From positions 350,179,548 to 350,243,547 of the forward strand of contig CM048746.1 in the NCBI GenBank assembly GCA_026315105.1: a stretch of DNA of 64,000 bases, read 5' to 3'. Below, in pieces: positions 31,494 through 42,496 of this stretch (positions are counted from its first letter, which is position 1; every line of letters begins with the position of its first letter). A model generated the notes under the pieces. That model worked only from the letters and a program-made list of their open reading frames with translations, was not told the origin of the DNA and made no database searches. Position numbers and translations under genes: made by a program. This DNA comes from Locusta migratoria. Lineage: Eukaryota > Arthropoda > Insecta > Orthoptera > Acrididae.

Positions 31494-31904
31494 ATGTGGG
31501 GGCCCGTGTGGATAGTCGTGTGTCTGCTGGCAGCAGGGGGCACGAGCCAGCCCTCCAGGCGGACCCTCGGCCCGTGGAACGCCACCAGCGGCCGCATCCA
31601 CGGCGGGGAGCCGGTGGACATCTCGCACAGCCCGTGGATGGCGTCGGTGCGCTGGGACGCCGAGCACATCTGCGGCGGATCCGTCATCAGCCGGAAGTGG
31701 GTGCTGACGGCGGCGCACTGCATCTGCTGCGGCGACCTCAGGCGCTACTCCGTGAGGGTCGGCAGCTCCCTGCTGGGCGAAGGAGGCGCCGTGCACGCCG
31801 TCAGGAGACGCGTCTACCACGCCGCCTACGACCCCAGAACCGTCGACTACGACATCGGCGCCCTCAGACTGCGCCGAAGAATTTCCACCGGCAACATTGT
31901 TGAG
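31494..31904 (+). CDS. Secreted chymotrypsin-fold serine protease, exon 1
   Basis: Encodes residues 1-137. A hydrophobic signal peptide (about 1-18) is followed by a short propeptide and the activation site SGR/IHGG (Arg34-Ile35). The CGGSVISRKWVLTAAHC segment holds the catalytic His75 and the Cys60-Cys76 pair, and DYDIGAL holds the catalytic Asp120. An extra CC pair follows at 78-79. ATG 31494 was chosen because it starts the signal peptide and lies just after the TATA box; the frame upstream has no ATG. The exon ends GAG/GTAAGA at 31904/31905 in phase 0. It continues directly into exon 2a or 2b (NIVE joins FVSLG), which aligns without a gap to the family and gives 256 residues. Clean GC-rich coding DNA in AT-rich surroundings. 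Position 17 is His, where Val is usual. Confidence 0.93.
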
Positions 31905-32115
31905 GTAAGAAAATGCAAACTTATCTATATCTACACGGGATACTCTGCAAATCACATTTAAGTGCCTATTCGAACCACCTTTATACTATTCGTCTCCTAT
32001 TCCATTCTCGAATAGAACGCAGGAAGAAAGAACACCTGAATCTCTCTGTTCGAGCTCAGATTTCTCGTATTTCATTCTGATGATCATTTCTACCTATGTA
32101 AGTGGGAGTCAACAA

Positions 32116-32395
32116 TATACCAGAACGAAAGACTGCAGAGTGAAAGTTTCATTCTGGAAACATCCCTTAGGCTGTGGCTAAGCCATGTCTCCACTATATC
32201 CTTTCTTCCAAAAGTGCTAGTCTTGCATGGTTCGCAGGAGAGCTTCTGTGAAGTTTGGAAAATAGGATGCGAGTTACTGGCGGAAGTAAAGTTGTGAGGC
32301 GGCATCGTGAGTCGTGTCGGGATAGCACAGTCTGTAGTGCGCTTGCCCGCGAAAGGCAAAGGTTCCATGTTCGAGTCCCGCCGCCGCACAGATAA
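32116..32395 (+). mobile_element. Second tRNA-derived SINE family
   Basis: Ends with a tRNA-like unit: GGATAGCACAGTCTGTAGTG (A box), CTTGCCCGCGAAAGGCAAAG (anticodon-arm-like) and GTTCGAGTCCCG (B box). Before it lies a constant non-tRNA part (TTCATTCTGGAAACATCCCT and so on). It differs from the common SINE and resembles a family I remember from locusts. Confidence 0.7.
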
Positions 32396-32858
32396 GCGCC
32401 TTAGTTGTAATGATTCCCATCCCAGATCCCGTATCATTTCCGTAACGCTGTCTCCCCTCTATCGTGCCAATACAAAACGAGCTGTCCTTCTTTGGATTCT
32501 TTCGATGTCCTCCGTCAAACCCTCCTGATAAGGATACCACACTGGGCTGCAATACTCCAAAAATGGACGGACAAGCGTAGTGTATGCAGTTTCTTTTGTA
32601 GTTATGTTGCATGTTTCATGGGTTCTGCCCATAAAACGCAGTCTCTTTTTCGCCTTTCCCACGACATTATCTACGTGTTCTTTCCAATTAAAGTCTAAAG
32701 TAATAGTAATCCCTAGGTATTTTGTAGAGTTTACGGCCTTCACATTTGATTGATTTATCTTGTAAACAAAGTTTAACGGATTTCTTTTCGTACTCATGTG
32801 GACGACTTCACACTTCTCATTGTTTAGAGTCAGTTGCCAATTTTTACACCATACTGAT

Positions 32859-33051
32859 GTTCATATGTTTGTTAAGCTTATGGTACTTAACGACAGGGTC
32901 ATCAGTCCCTAAACTTACAAAGTACTCATGAACTACCTTATACTGAAGATGGCACAAATATCCATGCCCGAGGGGGGATTCGAACCCCCGACCGTAGTGA
33001 CCGTGCAGACCGTGAGTGAAGCGCCTCAGTCTCCTCGGCCACCACGGCCGG
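32859..33051 (-). mobile_element. tRNA-derived SINE (common family)
   Basis: Minus-strand copy in the LINE, bounded by CATACTGAT at 32850-32858 and 33052-33060 (perfect 9-bp target duplication). Confidence 0.95.
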
Positions 33052-33737
33052 CATACTGATATCTTATTCAGATCGTTCTGCAGTTGGTTTTGATCTTCAG
33101 ATGATTTTACTAGGCGGTAAATGACGGCGACATCTGCAAACAACCTAAGAGAGCTACTTAGATTTTCCACTAAAGCGTTTATGTAAATAAGGAACAGCAG
33201 AGGACCAATGACACTACCCTGTGGAACGCCCGATATCACATCTGTTGTAGTCGATGCCTTACCACCAATTACTACAAACTGTGTCCTCTCTGACAGGAAA
33301 TCCCCTATCCAGGCGCAAATTTTGGCGATATACCATAACCACGCAATTTGATTAAAAGCCGTTTATAAGGTGTGGTGTCACAAGCCTTCTGAAAATCAAT
33401 TTGAGAGTCCTTGTACATAGTACACAGAACTAGTTGTGTTTCGCATGAACGACATTTTCGAAATCCGTGTTGACCTTGGGTCAATAGATCATTCTGTTCG
33501 AGAAAATTCATAATATTTCAATACAGGATATGTTCCAATACCCTGCTGCAAATATACATCAATGAAATAGGTCTATAGTTTAGTGAGTTACTCCCACTGC
33601 CTTTCTTGAATATAAGTGTGACCTGTGCATATTTCCAATCTCTTGGTAGTGATCCTTTTTTGAGAGAGCGGTTGTATAAGGCGATTAAGTATGGAGCTAT
33701 CGCTTCAGCATGATCGGATAGAAATCTAATGGGACAA

Positions 33738-33808
33738 AAAAAAATGTTCAAATTTTTGTTAAGCTTAAGGGACTTAACTACGGGGTCATCAATCCCTAAA
33801 CTTACACA
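33738..33808 (-). mobile_element. SINE 3' fragment
   Basis: Only the T-rich tail and the GTTAAGTCCC end of the common SINE, cut at CCTAAACTTACACA. Tail side at 33738. Confidence 0.8.
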
Positions 33809-34031
33809 CAGCCAATCAGGTGCTGGTAACAAGTTAAGAACTCACTGAGTACTCGATTTCAGCCAGTTTCGGCCAAAATATTGGTTTGCAGAGGCACAAC
33901 AGTTCCCTTTGTTGAGTGAACCCATTTGGCGCCGGCGCTGCCCCCTGGTGTAATTCGACGTGTGATTGTGTCCCTAGCAGACCGGGCCGGCTGACCCCTA
34001 CTCAGTCAGGGGCCCGCCTTACAGTCCTACC

Positions 34032-34816
34032 GTGGTGGTGGCCGATGTGGTAGGCGCTCGGGCTAACCACATTAGTATGTATATATTGGTATTGAACAGG
34101 AAGGTGATTAGGGCCCTGGATAGTGCTAGGGAGGAACTTACAAGGTTAAGAGGGGAGAAGGGTGAGGAGGGATGGGAAGTGGTAGGAGGGAACAGGGGCC
34201 ACAGAGAGAGTATAGTTCCTGACAGCTGTGCAGTTGGCACAACCAACATATTTACCTTGCTACCACAGTTAAGTGAGGAAGAGGCTCCTTTACAAGTAGG
34301 TGTAGTTAAGAAACAACAGAATTTCATTAGGAAACCATCAGTTTCAAAAACAGTAGACAGTAGGAGAAAAGTTCTGTTGTTAGGAAGTAGCTATGGATGA
34401 GTTGTGGGCCAGATTTTGCAGGACAAACTAGGTGACAGGTACCTGGTCAAACGTTTTCAAGCCCAGTGCGGGTCTTAGCCAGGTGGTAAAGGATATGGGT
34501 TCCTTGTGTAAGGGTTTCACAAAACAGGATCACCTTGTGATATTGGGTGGGGTGGGAAACAGCATTATTAAGGATTAGGGTTACAGTAATGAGTGTGACT
34601 TGATTAAAATAGCTTCTGCAACGATCAAGACAAATGTTGGACTGTTGCCTACTTTCATGGGGTATGATCGACCCCAACTGAACCGCTATGTCATGAGCTT
34701 CAATAAGGAGATTGATCAACTGCTTAGAATGGCTACTCTGTCAGACGTAGCTTTGGTTCCTGTTGATGCTATTGATAGGTGGGATTTCATTAGGCACGGC
34801 CTGCATCTCAGTAGGT
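34032..34816 (+). pseudogene. LINE ORF1 with SGNH-hydrolase-like region
   Basis: First frame (34032-34400): a coiled-coil-like ALDSAREELTRLRGEKGEE, then RRKVLLLGSSYG, the block I (GxS) motif of SGNH esterases, with the usual SHG as SYG. After a stop come a DHLVILGGVGNS-type block and, at 34600-34818, DRWDFIRHGLHLSR, resembling the D..H end motif. An esterase-type ORF1 is known in several CR1-like LINEs. Stops at 34398 and later break it. Confidence 0.6.
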
Positions 34817-34906
34817 AATGGAAGGGGTAACAGGCTGGGTTGATAACAAAATCCGTAAGGGGCGAACTGCAATTCATGGACGTACTTCTTTTTTAGGCTA
34901 ACGTCA

Positions 34907-35420
34907 GTGTCCAGTGAGAAGCTCAGGCAAGAAGGTGCTAAAAATGTTGAAAATCTAAATGTTTCTCACAAAAGTAAAGTTAGCTTTATTCACCAGAATA
35001 TTGGGGGACTAAGGAATAAAATAGATGAGCTTTTGGTTTGTTTAGATGATAATAGATATACTATATCTGTCTATGCATCACATTTCCAATGGCATGCAAA
35101 TGTGAATGTCAGTGGATATAAATTAGCTTCAAATGTAAGTAGAGATAATAAGGAAAGAGGAGCAGTTGCCATATATGTCAAAAGCTATCACAGTGTAAAA
35201 AATTTAGAAAACAAAAAAGTTTTGTGTCGAGCAACATATTGAAGCACGTGCCAGCCAGATTAAACTCAATGATGATTATCTTATAATTGTAACAGTATAT
35301 AGGTCCCCTACAGGAAACTTCCAATTATTTCTGGAAAACTTGGATGCATTGTTGTGCTATCTGTCAGATAGGAGGGAAGCAAATTATTATTTGTGGTGAT
35401 TTTAATGTAGATTCACTGTA
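34907..35420 (+). pseudogene. LINE endonuclease fragment
   Basis: SFIHQNIGGLRNKIDELLVC (the N-terminal Asn/Glu region), VNVSGYKLASN, GAVAIYVKSYH, then after a frame break DDYLIIVTVYRSPTGNFQ and CGDFNVDSL near 35395. This is the AP-endonuclease order. A frameshift near 35215 and a stop after GDFN make it inactive. Confidence 0.75.
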
Positions 35421-35660
35421 GATTCAATTTGACATCCATTATTGATTTTCCTGCTCAGGTAGTAAAGGACTGCAGTACATCGATATATAACTTTTTTGTA
35501 GACCAAGGTAAGTTTAACAACGTAAATGCTTATCCCATTGTAAACGGTCTTTCAAGTATTTTAATACAACTTGCCACCGCCTATTACCTTGTTGATGGCA
35601 GAATTCAAAACATCCCGAAGCACATTATTTTTAATTCCAACCATGTTTCCAAATCGATAT

Positions 35661-36095
35661 TTTCGCTTTTCTAGCATTAAAATAGTCTTAGTAGCGCCCT
35701 TAAAAGATTTTCCCTTATTTCACCCGCTTAATGGTTGAATTTCCAAAACTATCGAAATTTCAAGTTTCTGTCGTACGTAGATTCACTTTTCATAGGCGTT
35801 TTACGTCTTTTAAAAATAGACAGAGAACGCGAAACATCTCTCTAACACTTTCTTACACTTTGGCATATTTCTTGGTAGTTTTACTTTTCAGACTGCAATA
35901 TGCACTTATTTGTCTTTATTCGTACGCTTGTTGCAAAAAACAACTGAAGAATGTGCATCACGTTTATATAACCTCTTTGTTATTATAGTGTCAAAAGTGA
36001 TAGCTGGTCTTCAGCTGAGGACTTTCAACCACTATATCTTCCACCCTCTTATAGCTAGCAATCGACACGGATCTGCTGTGGTGTACAATTGAAGA
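35661..36095. other. Gap, nothing recognised
   Basis: AT-rich, with open frames that show no family features; duplicated at 53430-53865 with small changes. Confidence 0.4.
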
Positions 36096-36880
36096 CTTTG
36101 TACTACAACAACACAGAGAGATCGTTCGTACCCATATTGACACCCACACATAGAATTTTATATACGTCGTTTACCTTCAACTCCCATATCTTCCACTCCC
36201 TTATCGTTATAAAGCCTCTACCAACATAGTGCACAATGGGAGACTGATACCTACTACAACATAGAAACAATTTTGCGATGTGCAGTTTTGGCTGAACTGC
36301 TTCTATGTCTTCCTTTAAACCACACTGGTGGGGATCCCAAACAATTGAACAATACTCAAGATGTGGTCGTACAAGCGTTTTATAAGCGGTCTCAAATCCA
36401 TTGTTCAATTGTTTGTATAGATTAGGAGACTTAACTACGGGGTCATCAGTCCCCAAACTTACAGACTACTTATGAAGCTAACACTAATGACGTCACAAAT
36501 ATCCATGCCCGAGTGGGGATTCGAACCCCCGACCATAGTGGCCGTGCAGACTGTGACTGGTCCGCCTCATTCCCCTCGGCCACCGCGGCCGGCTACGAGG
36601 TTGCCTTTACAGATGAAGTACATCTTCCCAAAATTCTCCCAATAAACCGAAGTCGGCTGTCCGCCTTACTCACAACTGTCGTTACATGTTCGTTCCATTT
36701 CATATCGCTATACAATGTTACGCCTAGATATTTGAACGACGCGACTGCATCAAGAAGCTCACTACTAATGCTGTATTCGAATATTATGGGATTGTTTTCC
36801 CTACTGATGCGCATCACCTTACATTTTTCTACATTATGAGCTAGCTGCCATTCTTCGCACCAACTAGAAATTTTGTCTAA
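36096..36880 (-). mobile_element. CR1-like LINE C-terminal part, truncated
   Basis: On the minus strand: SSWCEEWQLAHNVEKCKVMR, YLGVTLYSDMKWNEHV (36593-36982 frame), then across a SINE ETAYKTLVRPHLEYCSIVWD. It resumes at 37878 (TAAGTCATGCTGTATG) beyond the Harbinger-like insertion. About 410 bp of 3' sequence that survives in unit 2 (54063-54475) is deleted here near 36292. Confidence 0.8.
36401..36593 (-). mobile_element. tRNA-derived SINE (common family)
   Basis: Complete minus-strand copy ending GCGGCCGGC at 36593; present at the same site in unit 2 (54579-54771), so it predates the duplication. Confidence 0.9.
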
Positions 36881-37877
36881 CAAGGAAAGTACTTGGACTC
36901 GAACAAACGCAAATACACCAAAATCTTGTGAGAGATAATGTAAAGGTCCCTTATTGCACTGGTGATACTCCCGCATCTGCAAAACTCTGCGGTCGTCCGT
37001 CAGAGGACTCTGCGTGTGCCACGCCGCATCGCACAGTGATCTTCCGGTACGGCAGTCGGGACCAGTAGAGACGTTGCAGTGTGCCTCTCAAGCTGCCTTT
37101 TCTGACGTTATTTGTGTAGTGAAGCGTCAGATGGGTCGCCGATTGGTAATTAATTCTGCTAATCTAGTGCGACTGGTTGAGATGAAGTTTCGAAGTGCCC
37201 TTCTTCGAGAAGATGGTATTGGTGTAGAAGATGAATAAAAAAAAAAATGTTCAAATGTTTGTTAAGCTTATGGGACTTAACTACGGGGTCATCAGTCCCT
37301 AAACTTACAAACTACTTATGAACTACTTACAAACTAAGACGGCACAAATATCCATGCCCGAGGGGGGATTCGAACCCCCGACCATAGTGGCCGTGCTGCC
37401 CGTGACTGAAGCGCCTTAGTCACCTCGGCCACCGCGGCCGGCGAAGATGAATCATTCGCATGTTTTCTGGTAACTATTATAGTGCAGAAATGTGAGAATA
37501 ACTTAGAAACAGCTACTGTTGTAATACTAACACATAATTATGATGGTAGGGATGATACTGACGAACCACTGGACAACTTCAACACTGATATCGTAGAATG
37601 TGCAAATATGCCATTCCATCATCTTGCATTTCTTCAGTGTGCGTTGTGCAGACATTCATATTGATCGGAGCATTTGACTGACAATCACCATTTGCATTGA
37701 TAATTAAGATTTCTGCATTGCGTATGGCGTCTAAAATTACCTAAATAGTGCTATCAACAGCATGAATGCAGAGTTTTGCAGAAAAACGACACCCACCAGC
37801 ACAATGAGGGGTACGTAATGGTCCTGTAACCAAACGTTCATACAGACATGTTTGTTCGAGCTCAAGTACTTTCCTTG
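36881..37877 (+). mobile_element. PIF/Harbinger-like element, copy 2, with nested SINE
   Basis: Inverted ends CAAGGAAAGTACTTGGACTC and (complement of the right end) CAAGGAAAGTACTTGAGCTC. TAA flanks both ends (36878-36880, 37878-37880), and the LINE sequence GTCTAAGTCATG is restored across the insert. The conserved reading frame (MGRRLVINSANLVRL near 37132) is cut by a SINE at 37237. Confidence 0.7.
37237..37442 (-). mobile_element. SINE inserted after the duplication
   Basis: Flanked by GAAGATGAAT at 37227-37236 and 37443-37452. Unit 2 has the uninterrupted site near 55396. The A11 run at 37237 is the complement of the SINE's T tail. Young, full-length copy. Confidence 0.95.
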
Positions 37878-37926
37878 TAAGTCATGCTGTATGCTATTAC
37901 AGTCAATTAAAGACTACACCCTTCCA

Positions 37927-38530
37927 TAACAACTAGCTCTTTACTCACACGAAGTGATGGGTGCTATCGACACAAGTTCGCAAATCGATTCCGTATTTCT
38001 TGATTTCCAGAAAGCTGTTGACACCGTACCTCACAAACGGCTTTTAATCAAATTGCGTGGTTATGGTATATCGCCACAAATTTGCGATTGGATAGTGGAT
38101 TTCTTGTCAGAGAGGACACAGTTCGTAGTAATCGATCGACTAAAACAAAGGTGATATCGGCTGTTCCACAGGGTAGTGTTATTGGTCCTCTGATGTTCCT
38201 TATTTACATAAACAATTTATGGGAAAATCTAAGTAGCTCTCTTAGGTTGTTTGCAGATGACGCCGTCATTTACTGTCTAGTAGAATCATCTGAAGAGCAA
38301 AACGAACTGCAGAACGAACTGAATAAGATATCAGTATGGTGTAAAATTGGCAATTGACTCTAAACAATGAGAAGTGTGAAGTCGTCCACATGAGTACGAA
38401 AAGAAATCCGTTAGACTTTGTTTACAAAATAAATCAATCAAATGCGAAGGCCGTAAAATCCACAAAATACCTAGGAATTACTAATACTTCAGGTTAAATT
38501 GGAAAGAACACGTAGATATTATCGTGGGAA
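37927..38530 (+). mobile_element. CR1-like LINE RT part, left half of a split element
   Basis: Forward RT: GAIDTSSQIDSVFLDFQKAV, DTVPHKRLLIKL, VPQGSVIGPLMFLIYIN and LRLFADDAVIY with the catalytic Asp pair, then the NNEKCEV-type tail. A frameshift lies near 38150. It breaks at ATCGTGGGAA (38521-38530), where the I-type LINE entered, and resumes at 43748. Confidence 0.85.

Positions 38531-38533
<3 letters not shown>

Positions 38534-38576
<43 letters not shown>
38534..38576. repeat. (TA)n at the I-type LINE 3' end
   Basis: About 21 TA units between the target duplication and the LINE body; the unit 2 counterpart (56545-56567) is shorter and has extra ATTT sequence. Confidence 0.9.
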
Positions 38577-38579
<3 letters not shown>

Positions 38580-38676
38580 CGCCCAGACAAGGACAGAGAT
38601 TTGCTAGATCTCAAAGAAATTGGTAATTGCCAGTTAGAATATCAAGAGAAGGCTAATGACGAAAGATAAAAAACAA

Positions 38677-39543
38677 TTAAAAGGGTTCAATATCCTTTGA
38701 TAAATTGGCCAAGTTGATAAAACGCAAAACTCGAGCAGCTGCCCGTGTGTCATCAGCTACAATTTCCTCCAGAGAAGACGGAAAGTGAAGGACTACACGG
38801 AGATGATTAAAATTAACACAAGACAATAAAACAAGTCGTACCGTCAGCAATTCACCGCAGGAGCACAGCGGTGCAGGATCGGCGGTTAGCAAATGACGGT
38901 GGCTGACACGGTAGTGACCGATCCTCAACCGGGCCAGGATAACCTCCTCTCGCCGAGAGGGGCGTGAAGAGGTCCTCCAAGCGGTCGGGATCGGTTTTAC
39001 AGTTCTCAATTTATCGTCGTGGAGTGAGAACCACGCACTGTGCCAGGACGACACGATACTCCGCCGAAGAGCCCGTTGAACATCGTCCGATGGGACGCAA
39101 AAGGTAGCCATGCGAGGCAAAAGAGCTGCTGCCTCGGCTGCTATGTCGGCAGTCTCATTCCCGGGCACACCCACGTGGCCACGGACACACAGAAAAGAAA
39201 TGTGACAGCTGTCATCTGCTAGCAACTGGAGGGAGCGTTGGATCCGATACACGAGAGGATGGGTCGAGAAAGGGTCCTTAAGACTCTGCAGGGCACTAAG
39301 GGAGTCCGAACAGATGGCATAGAAAGATTGGCGGTGGCGGCAGTTATACAAAACGGCCTGGTGGAGGGCAAAAAGCTCAGCCGTGAAATTCGAGCACCGG
39401 TCAGGGAGCTTGTATTGGAAGCGGTTGTCCCCGACGACGAAGGCAGATCCGACTCCGTTAGTGCTCTTGGAACCATCAGTGTAAATAAATATGGCATTAT
39501 CGAATCGCGAACGGAGTTCGACAAGCCTCGAGTGGTATACCAA
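38677..39543 (-). pseudogene. I-type LINE RNase H and C-terminal domain
   Basis: 288 codons open throughout. RNase H acids: IYTDGSKSTNGVGSAFV (first Asp), FTAELFALHQAV (Glu), ICSDSLSALQSL (Asp) and VPGNETADIAAEAA (last Asp). A C-terminal part follows with HYRVSHRHLLT and a zinc-binding-like CSCGELLTVRLVLLSC. This is the best-preserved part of the element. The RT-RNase H reading frame is broken upstream near 39560. Confidence 0.85.
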
Positions 39544-39576
39544 ATCCGGAGTGCTCTCCTTGAGGAGCGAACTAAG

Positions 39577-41369
39577 TTAAAGGTGAGTGTGAACCTGGGC
39601 CTGATGCCACGGTGGCAATGGGCTGTCGCTCAACCGAAAGGTGGAAGGAAGGGTAAAATCGAGCCGCTGAAGCAGGCGGCGAAACCGAACTCCAGGTGGA
39701 AGCAAGGCTATCGCAGACAACTGATATTGGCGATCGAGTGAGTCGTCAAAAAATATTCGGCAAGATGGATGGTTTGGCATCGACCGCAGGCGGCATGCGT
39801 ACCGACACAAGAGTATGTCACACCGAGTGGTCAAGGGTAATACAGCAGCCTCGGCATACAGACTTTCAACAGGGCTGGTATAAAATGCACTGGTTGCCAG
39901 ACGTAATCCCCGATGGTGAATAGAGTTGAGACGGCGGAGAATCGACGGCCGTGAAGAAGAGTATACAAGGCTTCCGTAGTCGAGCTTCGACTGAACAATG
40001 GCCTGGTAAAGGTGAAGCAGGACGGTACGATCCGCTCCCCATGACGTGCCACTGCGGACACGAAGAACATTAAGGGATCGGGCACAACAAGAATCCAGAT
40101 AGGACACATGTGTGGAGCAGCAAAGTTTCTGATCCAACATTAGCCCCAAGAATTTTGTTGTCTCCACGAAAGGGAGAGCAACAGGGCCGAGACGTAGGGA
40201 TGGTGGAAGAAATTCCTTGTATCTCCAGAAGTTTATACACACCGTTTTCTCAGTGGAGAATCGGAAGCCGTTCGCGATGCCCAGGAATATAGACGGTCAA
40301 GACAGCGTTGAAGACAACTCTCCAAGAGACACGTCCGCTGGGCGCTGCAATATACCGCGAAATCGTCTACAAAAAGGGATTCGGAAACGTCCGTTGAATG
40401 GCAATCTACGATCGGATTGATTGCAATGGCAAAGAGAGCCACACTCAAGACGGAGCCCTGCGGTAGCCCATTCTCCTGGCGAAAGGTACCTGACAAAACA
40501 GAGCCCACCCGTACCCGGAACTTGCGATCCGCCAAAAACGCTTGGATAAAAAGAGGGAGGCGGCCCCGAAGGTATCATATGCCTTCTCCAAGTTGAAGAA
40601 CACTGCTACTGTTTGACGCTTCTTTAGAAAGTTATTCATAATGAAGGTCGACAACGTAACGAGGTGATCAGCAGCAGAGCGGTGTCGGCGAAAACCGCAT
40701 TGGACATTTGTTAGGAGGCGGCGAGATTCGAGGAGCCAGACCAACCGAGCGTTAACCATGCGTTCCATCGCCTTACAGACGCAAGCTCGTCAGAGAAATG
40801 GGGCGATAACTGGAAAGAAGATGTTTGTCCTTCCCTGGTTTGGGGTTGGGGACAACAATGGCTTCACGCCAACTTGTGGGAACATGACCTTCAGTCCATA
40901 TGCGATTATAGGTATTAAGAAGGAAACAGTTGCCCGCAGGAGAGAGGTTCTTCAGCATCTCAATATGGATGGAGTCGGGGCCGGGAGCAGAAGAGCGGAA
41001 CAGGGCGAGAGCACGGTCTAGCTCCTGCATGGTGAAGGAGACATTATAAGTTTCACGATTAAAAGAGTGGAAAGAAGGCAGCCGTGCCTCCTCTGCCTGT
41101 TTGCGAGGGAGGAAGGCAGGGTGGTAACAGGCAGAGCTCGAAGCCTCCGCAAAGAAACGGCCCAGTGCACTGGAAACATCAACGGGGTCCACAAGGACTG
41201 CGTAATCGACAGTCAGGCCAGAAATCGGGGAGTGGACCTTGATGCCGGATAAACGGCGTAGGCCACCCCAAACAACCGTGGACGGAGTAAAACGGTTAAA
41301 AGAACTAGTAAAAGCAGTCCAGCAAGCTTTTTTGCTGTCGTTTATAACACGACGACATTGCGCTCTCAT
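39577..41369 (-). pseudogene. I-type LINE reverse transcriptase
   Basis: Pieces in order: linker and start (40773-41369: SGIKVHSPIS, SFTMQELDRALALFRSSAPG), ERMVNARLVWLLESRRLLTN and QCGFRRHRSAADHLVTL (40445-40768), then in another frame FRQENGLPQGSVLSVALFAI and ESLFVDDFAVY (40233-40535, FVDD intact), then VALPFVETTKFLGLMLDQKL (39577-40242). A local frame change near 40560 (a segment found only in unit 2 at 58530-58580 is missing) disrupts it. Confidence 0.85.
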
Positions 41370-41376
41370 TTATAAT

Positions 41377-42320
41377 TTATACAGTTCTCCAACGCTGGGT
41401 GGCAGTGGAAGGTGCGTAAAGCACGTCGCAGAGCTCTAAGAGCGTCGCGACAGGCTGCAGTCCACCAAGGGACCGGGACCCGACGTGGAGTAGAGGATGT
41501 ACGAGGCATGGAATGTTCGGCAGCTGTGAGAATAAACTCTGTGAGGTATTCGACCTGACTGTCACAGCTGGGAAATTCTGATCGTGAAAAACAGCCATGG
41601 AAGAATAAAGCCCCCAGTCGGCTTTAGAAATGTTCCAACTGGTGGGACGAGGAGATGGGGAATGATGCAGGAAGTGGATGACACAAGGGAAATGGTCACT
41701 CCAGTACGTGTCAGAAAGTGCATACCACTCAAACCGACCGGCAAGCTGAGGAGTGCATATCCCGAGGTCTATATGGGAATAAGTATGTGTTGTATCTGAA
41801 AGGAAGGTCGGTGCACCAGTGTTGAGGCAGACAAGATTGAGGTGTTGGAGAAGATCCACCAAAAGGGAGCCTCTCGAACAAGGTGCCGGAGAGCCCAATA
41901 GGGGTGGTGGGCATTAAAGTCGCCTACCAACACAAAAGGTGAAGGGAGCTGGTCAACGAGGTGTAGCACATCTGCCCTAGTAAGGGCGGATGATGATGGC
42001 GAATAGATATTACAGAGGGAAAAGGAAAACGTGGATAGAGTGATGCGGACGGCAACTGCCTATAGGTGAGTATGCAATGTAATGGGATGGTGATAGACGT
42101 CGTCCAGAATGAGCATCAGAACCCCTCCATTGGCTGGGGTACCTTCCACAGGTGGCAGGTCGAAACGCACAGAGGTGTAGCGGGGTAAGTCTGCACGAGC
42201 ACTTGGACGTAACTTAGTTTCTTGGAGACAAACTAGAAGTGGGCAGTGCAATCTAAGGAGTAGTTTTAATTCCTCCCGATTGGAACGAAAGCCGCGAATA
42301 TTCCATTGAAGGAGCACCAT
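41377..42320 (-). pseudogene. I-type LINE endonuclease
   Basis: 42060-42320: VLLQWNIRGFRSNREELKLL and LLVCLQETKLRPSA, with the catalytic Asn and Glu. 41769-41969: FVLVGDFNAHHPYW. 41377-41898: SHIDLGICTPQLAGRFEW and YWSDHFPCVI (the SDH motif). All three catalytic blocks are present but split by a frameshift near 41900. Absent from the unit 2 copy. Confidence 0.85.
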
Positions 42321-42496
42321 GATAAAAAAATAAGAGAAGGGAAGATAAAAAGGAACAAGCAGGTGGGGTCACCTAAACGGCCGCTGAGGACCGGACTTTG
42401 AGGGAGCACTACTGTCGCCATCTAGAGGCAGAGAGTCATGTTCCATAGGTTCAAACGATTCATCTGCCGCCTTCCCGACTTTATCAGGAGGGGCAG

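Larger units (their letters stand above)
31925..33735 (-). mobile_element. CR1-like LINE in the protease intron, broken
   Basis: Begins 20 bp after the exon 1 donor, with the 3' end ATCTACACGGGATACTCTGC. On the minus strand it has RT pieces: QGQHGFRKCRSCETQL (33305-33511), VPQGSVIGPLLFLIYIN and LRLFADVAVIY (to 33239; the FADD motif reads FADV), and the C-terminal KYLGITITLDFNWKEHVDN and YTTLVRPFLEYCSPVW parts (32459-32797). Two SINEs interrupt it. Confidence 0.8.
33850..35660 (+). mobile_element. CR1/Jockey-like LINE 5' half with SGNH-type ORF1
   Basis: Forward LINE with a GC-rich 5' leader (33900-34030), ORF1 (34032-34816) and the endonuclease (34907-35660). No RT follows. The tandem duplication starts inside its endonuclease at 35169, and a partial copy of this LINE therefore opens unit 2 at 52940. 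Confidence 0.75.

Noticed and set aside
31494..31904. Independent small protease gene ending at the stop after exon 1
   Set aside because: The frame past 31904 reads into a GTAAGA donor and LINE sequence; exon 2a completes the fold exactly.
36881..37877. CRISPR-like or array structure from repeated CAAGGAAAG words
   Set aside because: The words are the two inverted ends of a transposon; no spacer-repeat array exists in this window.
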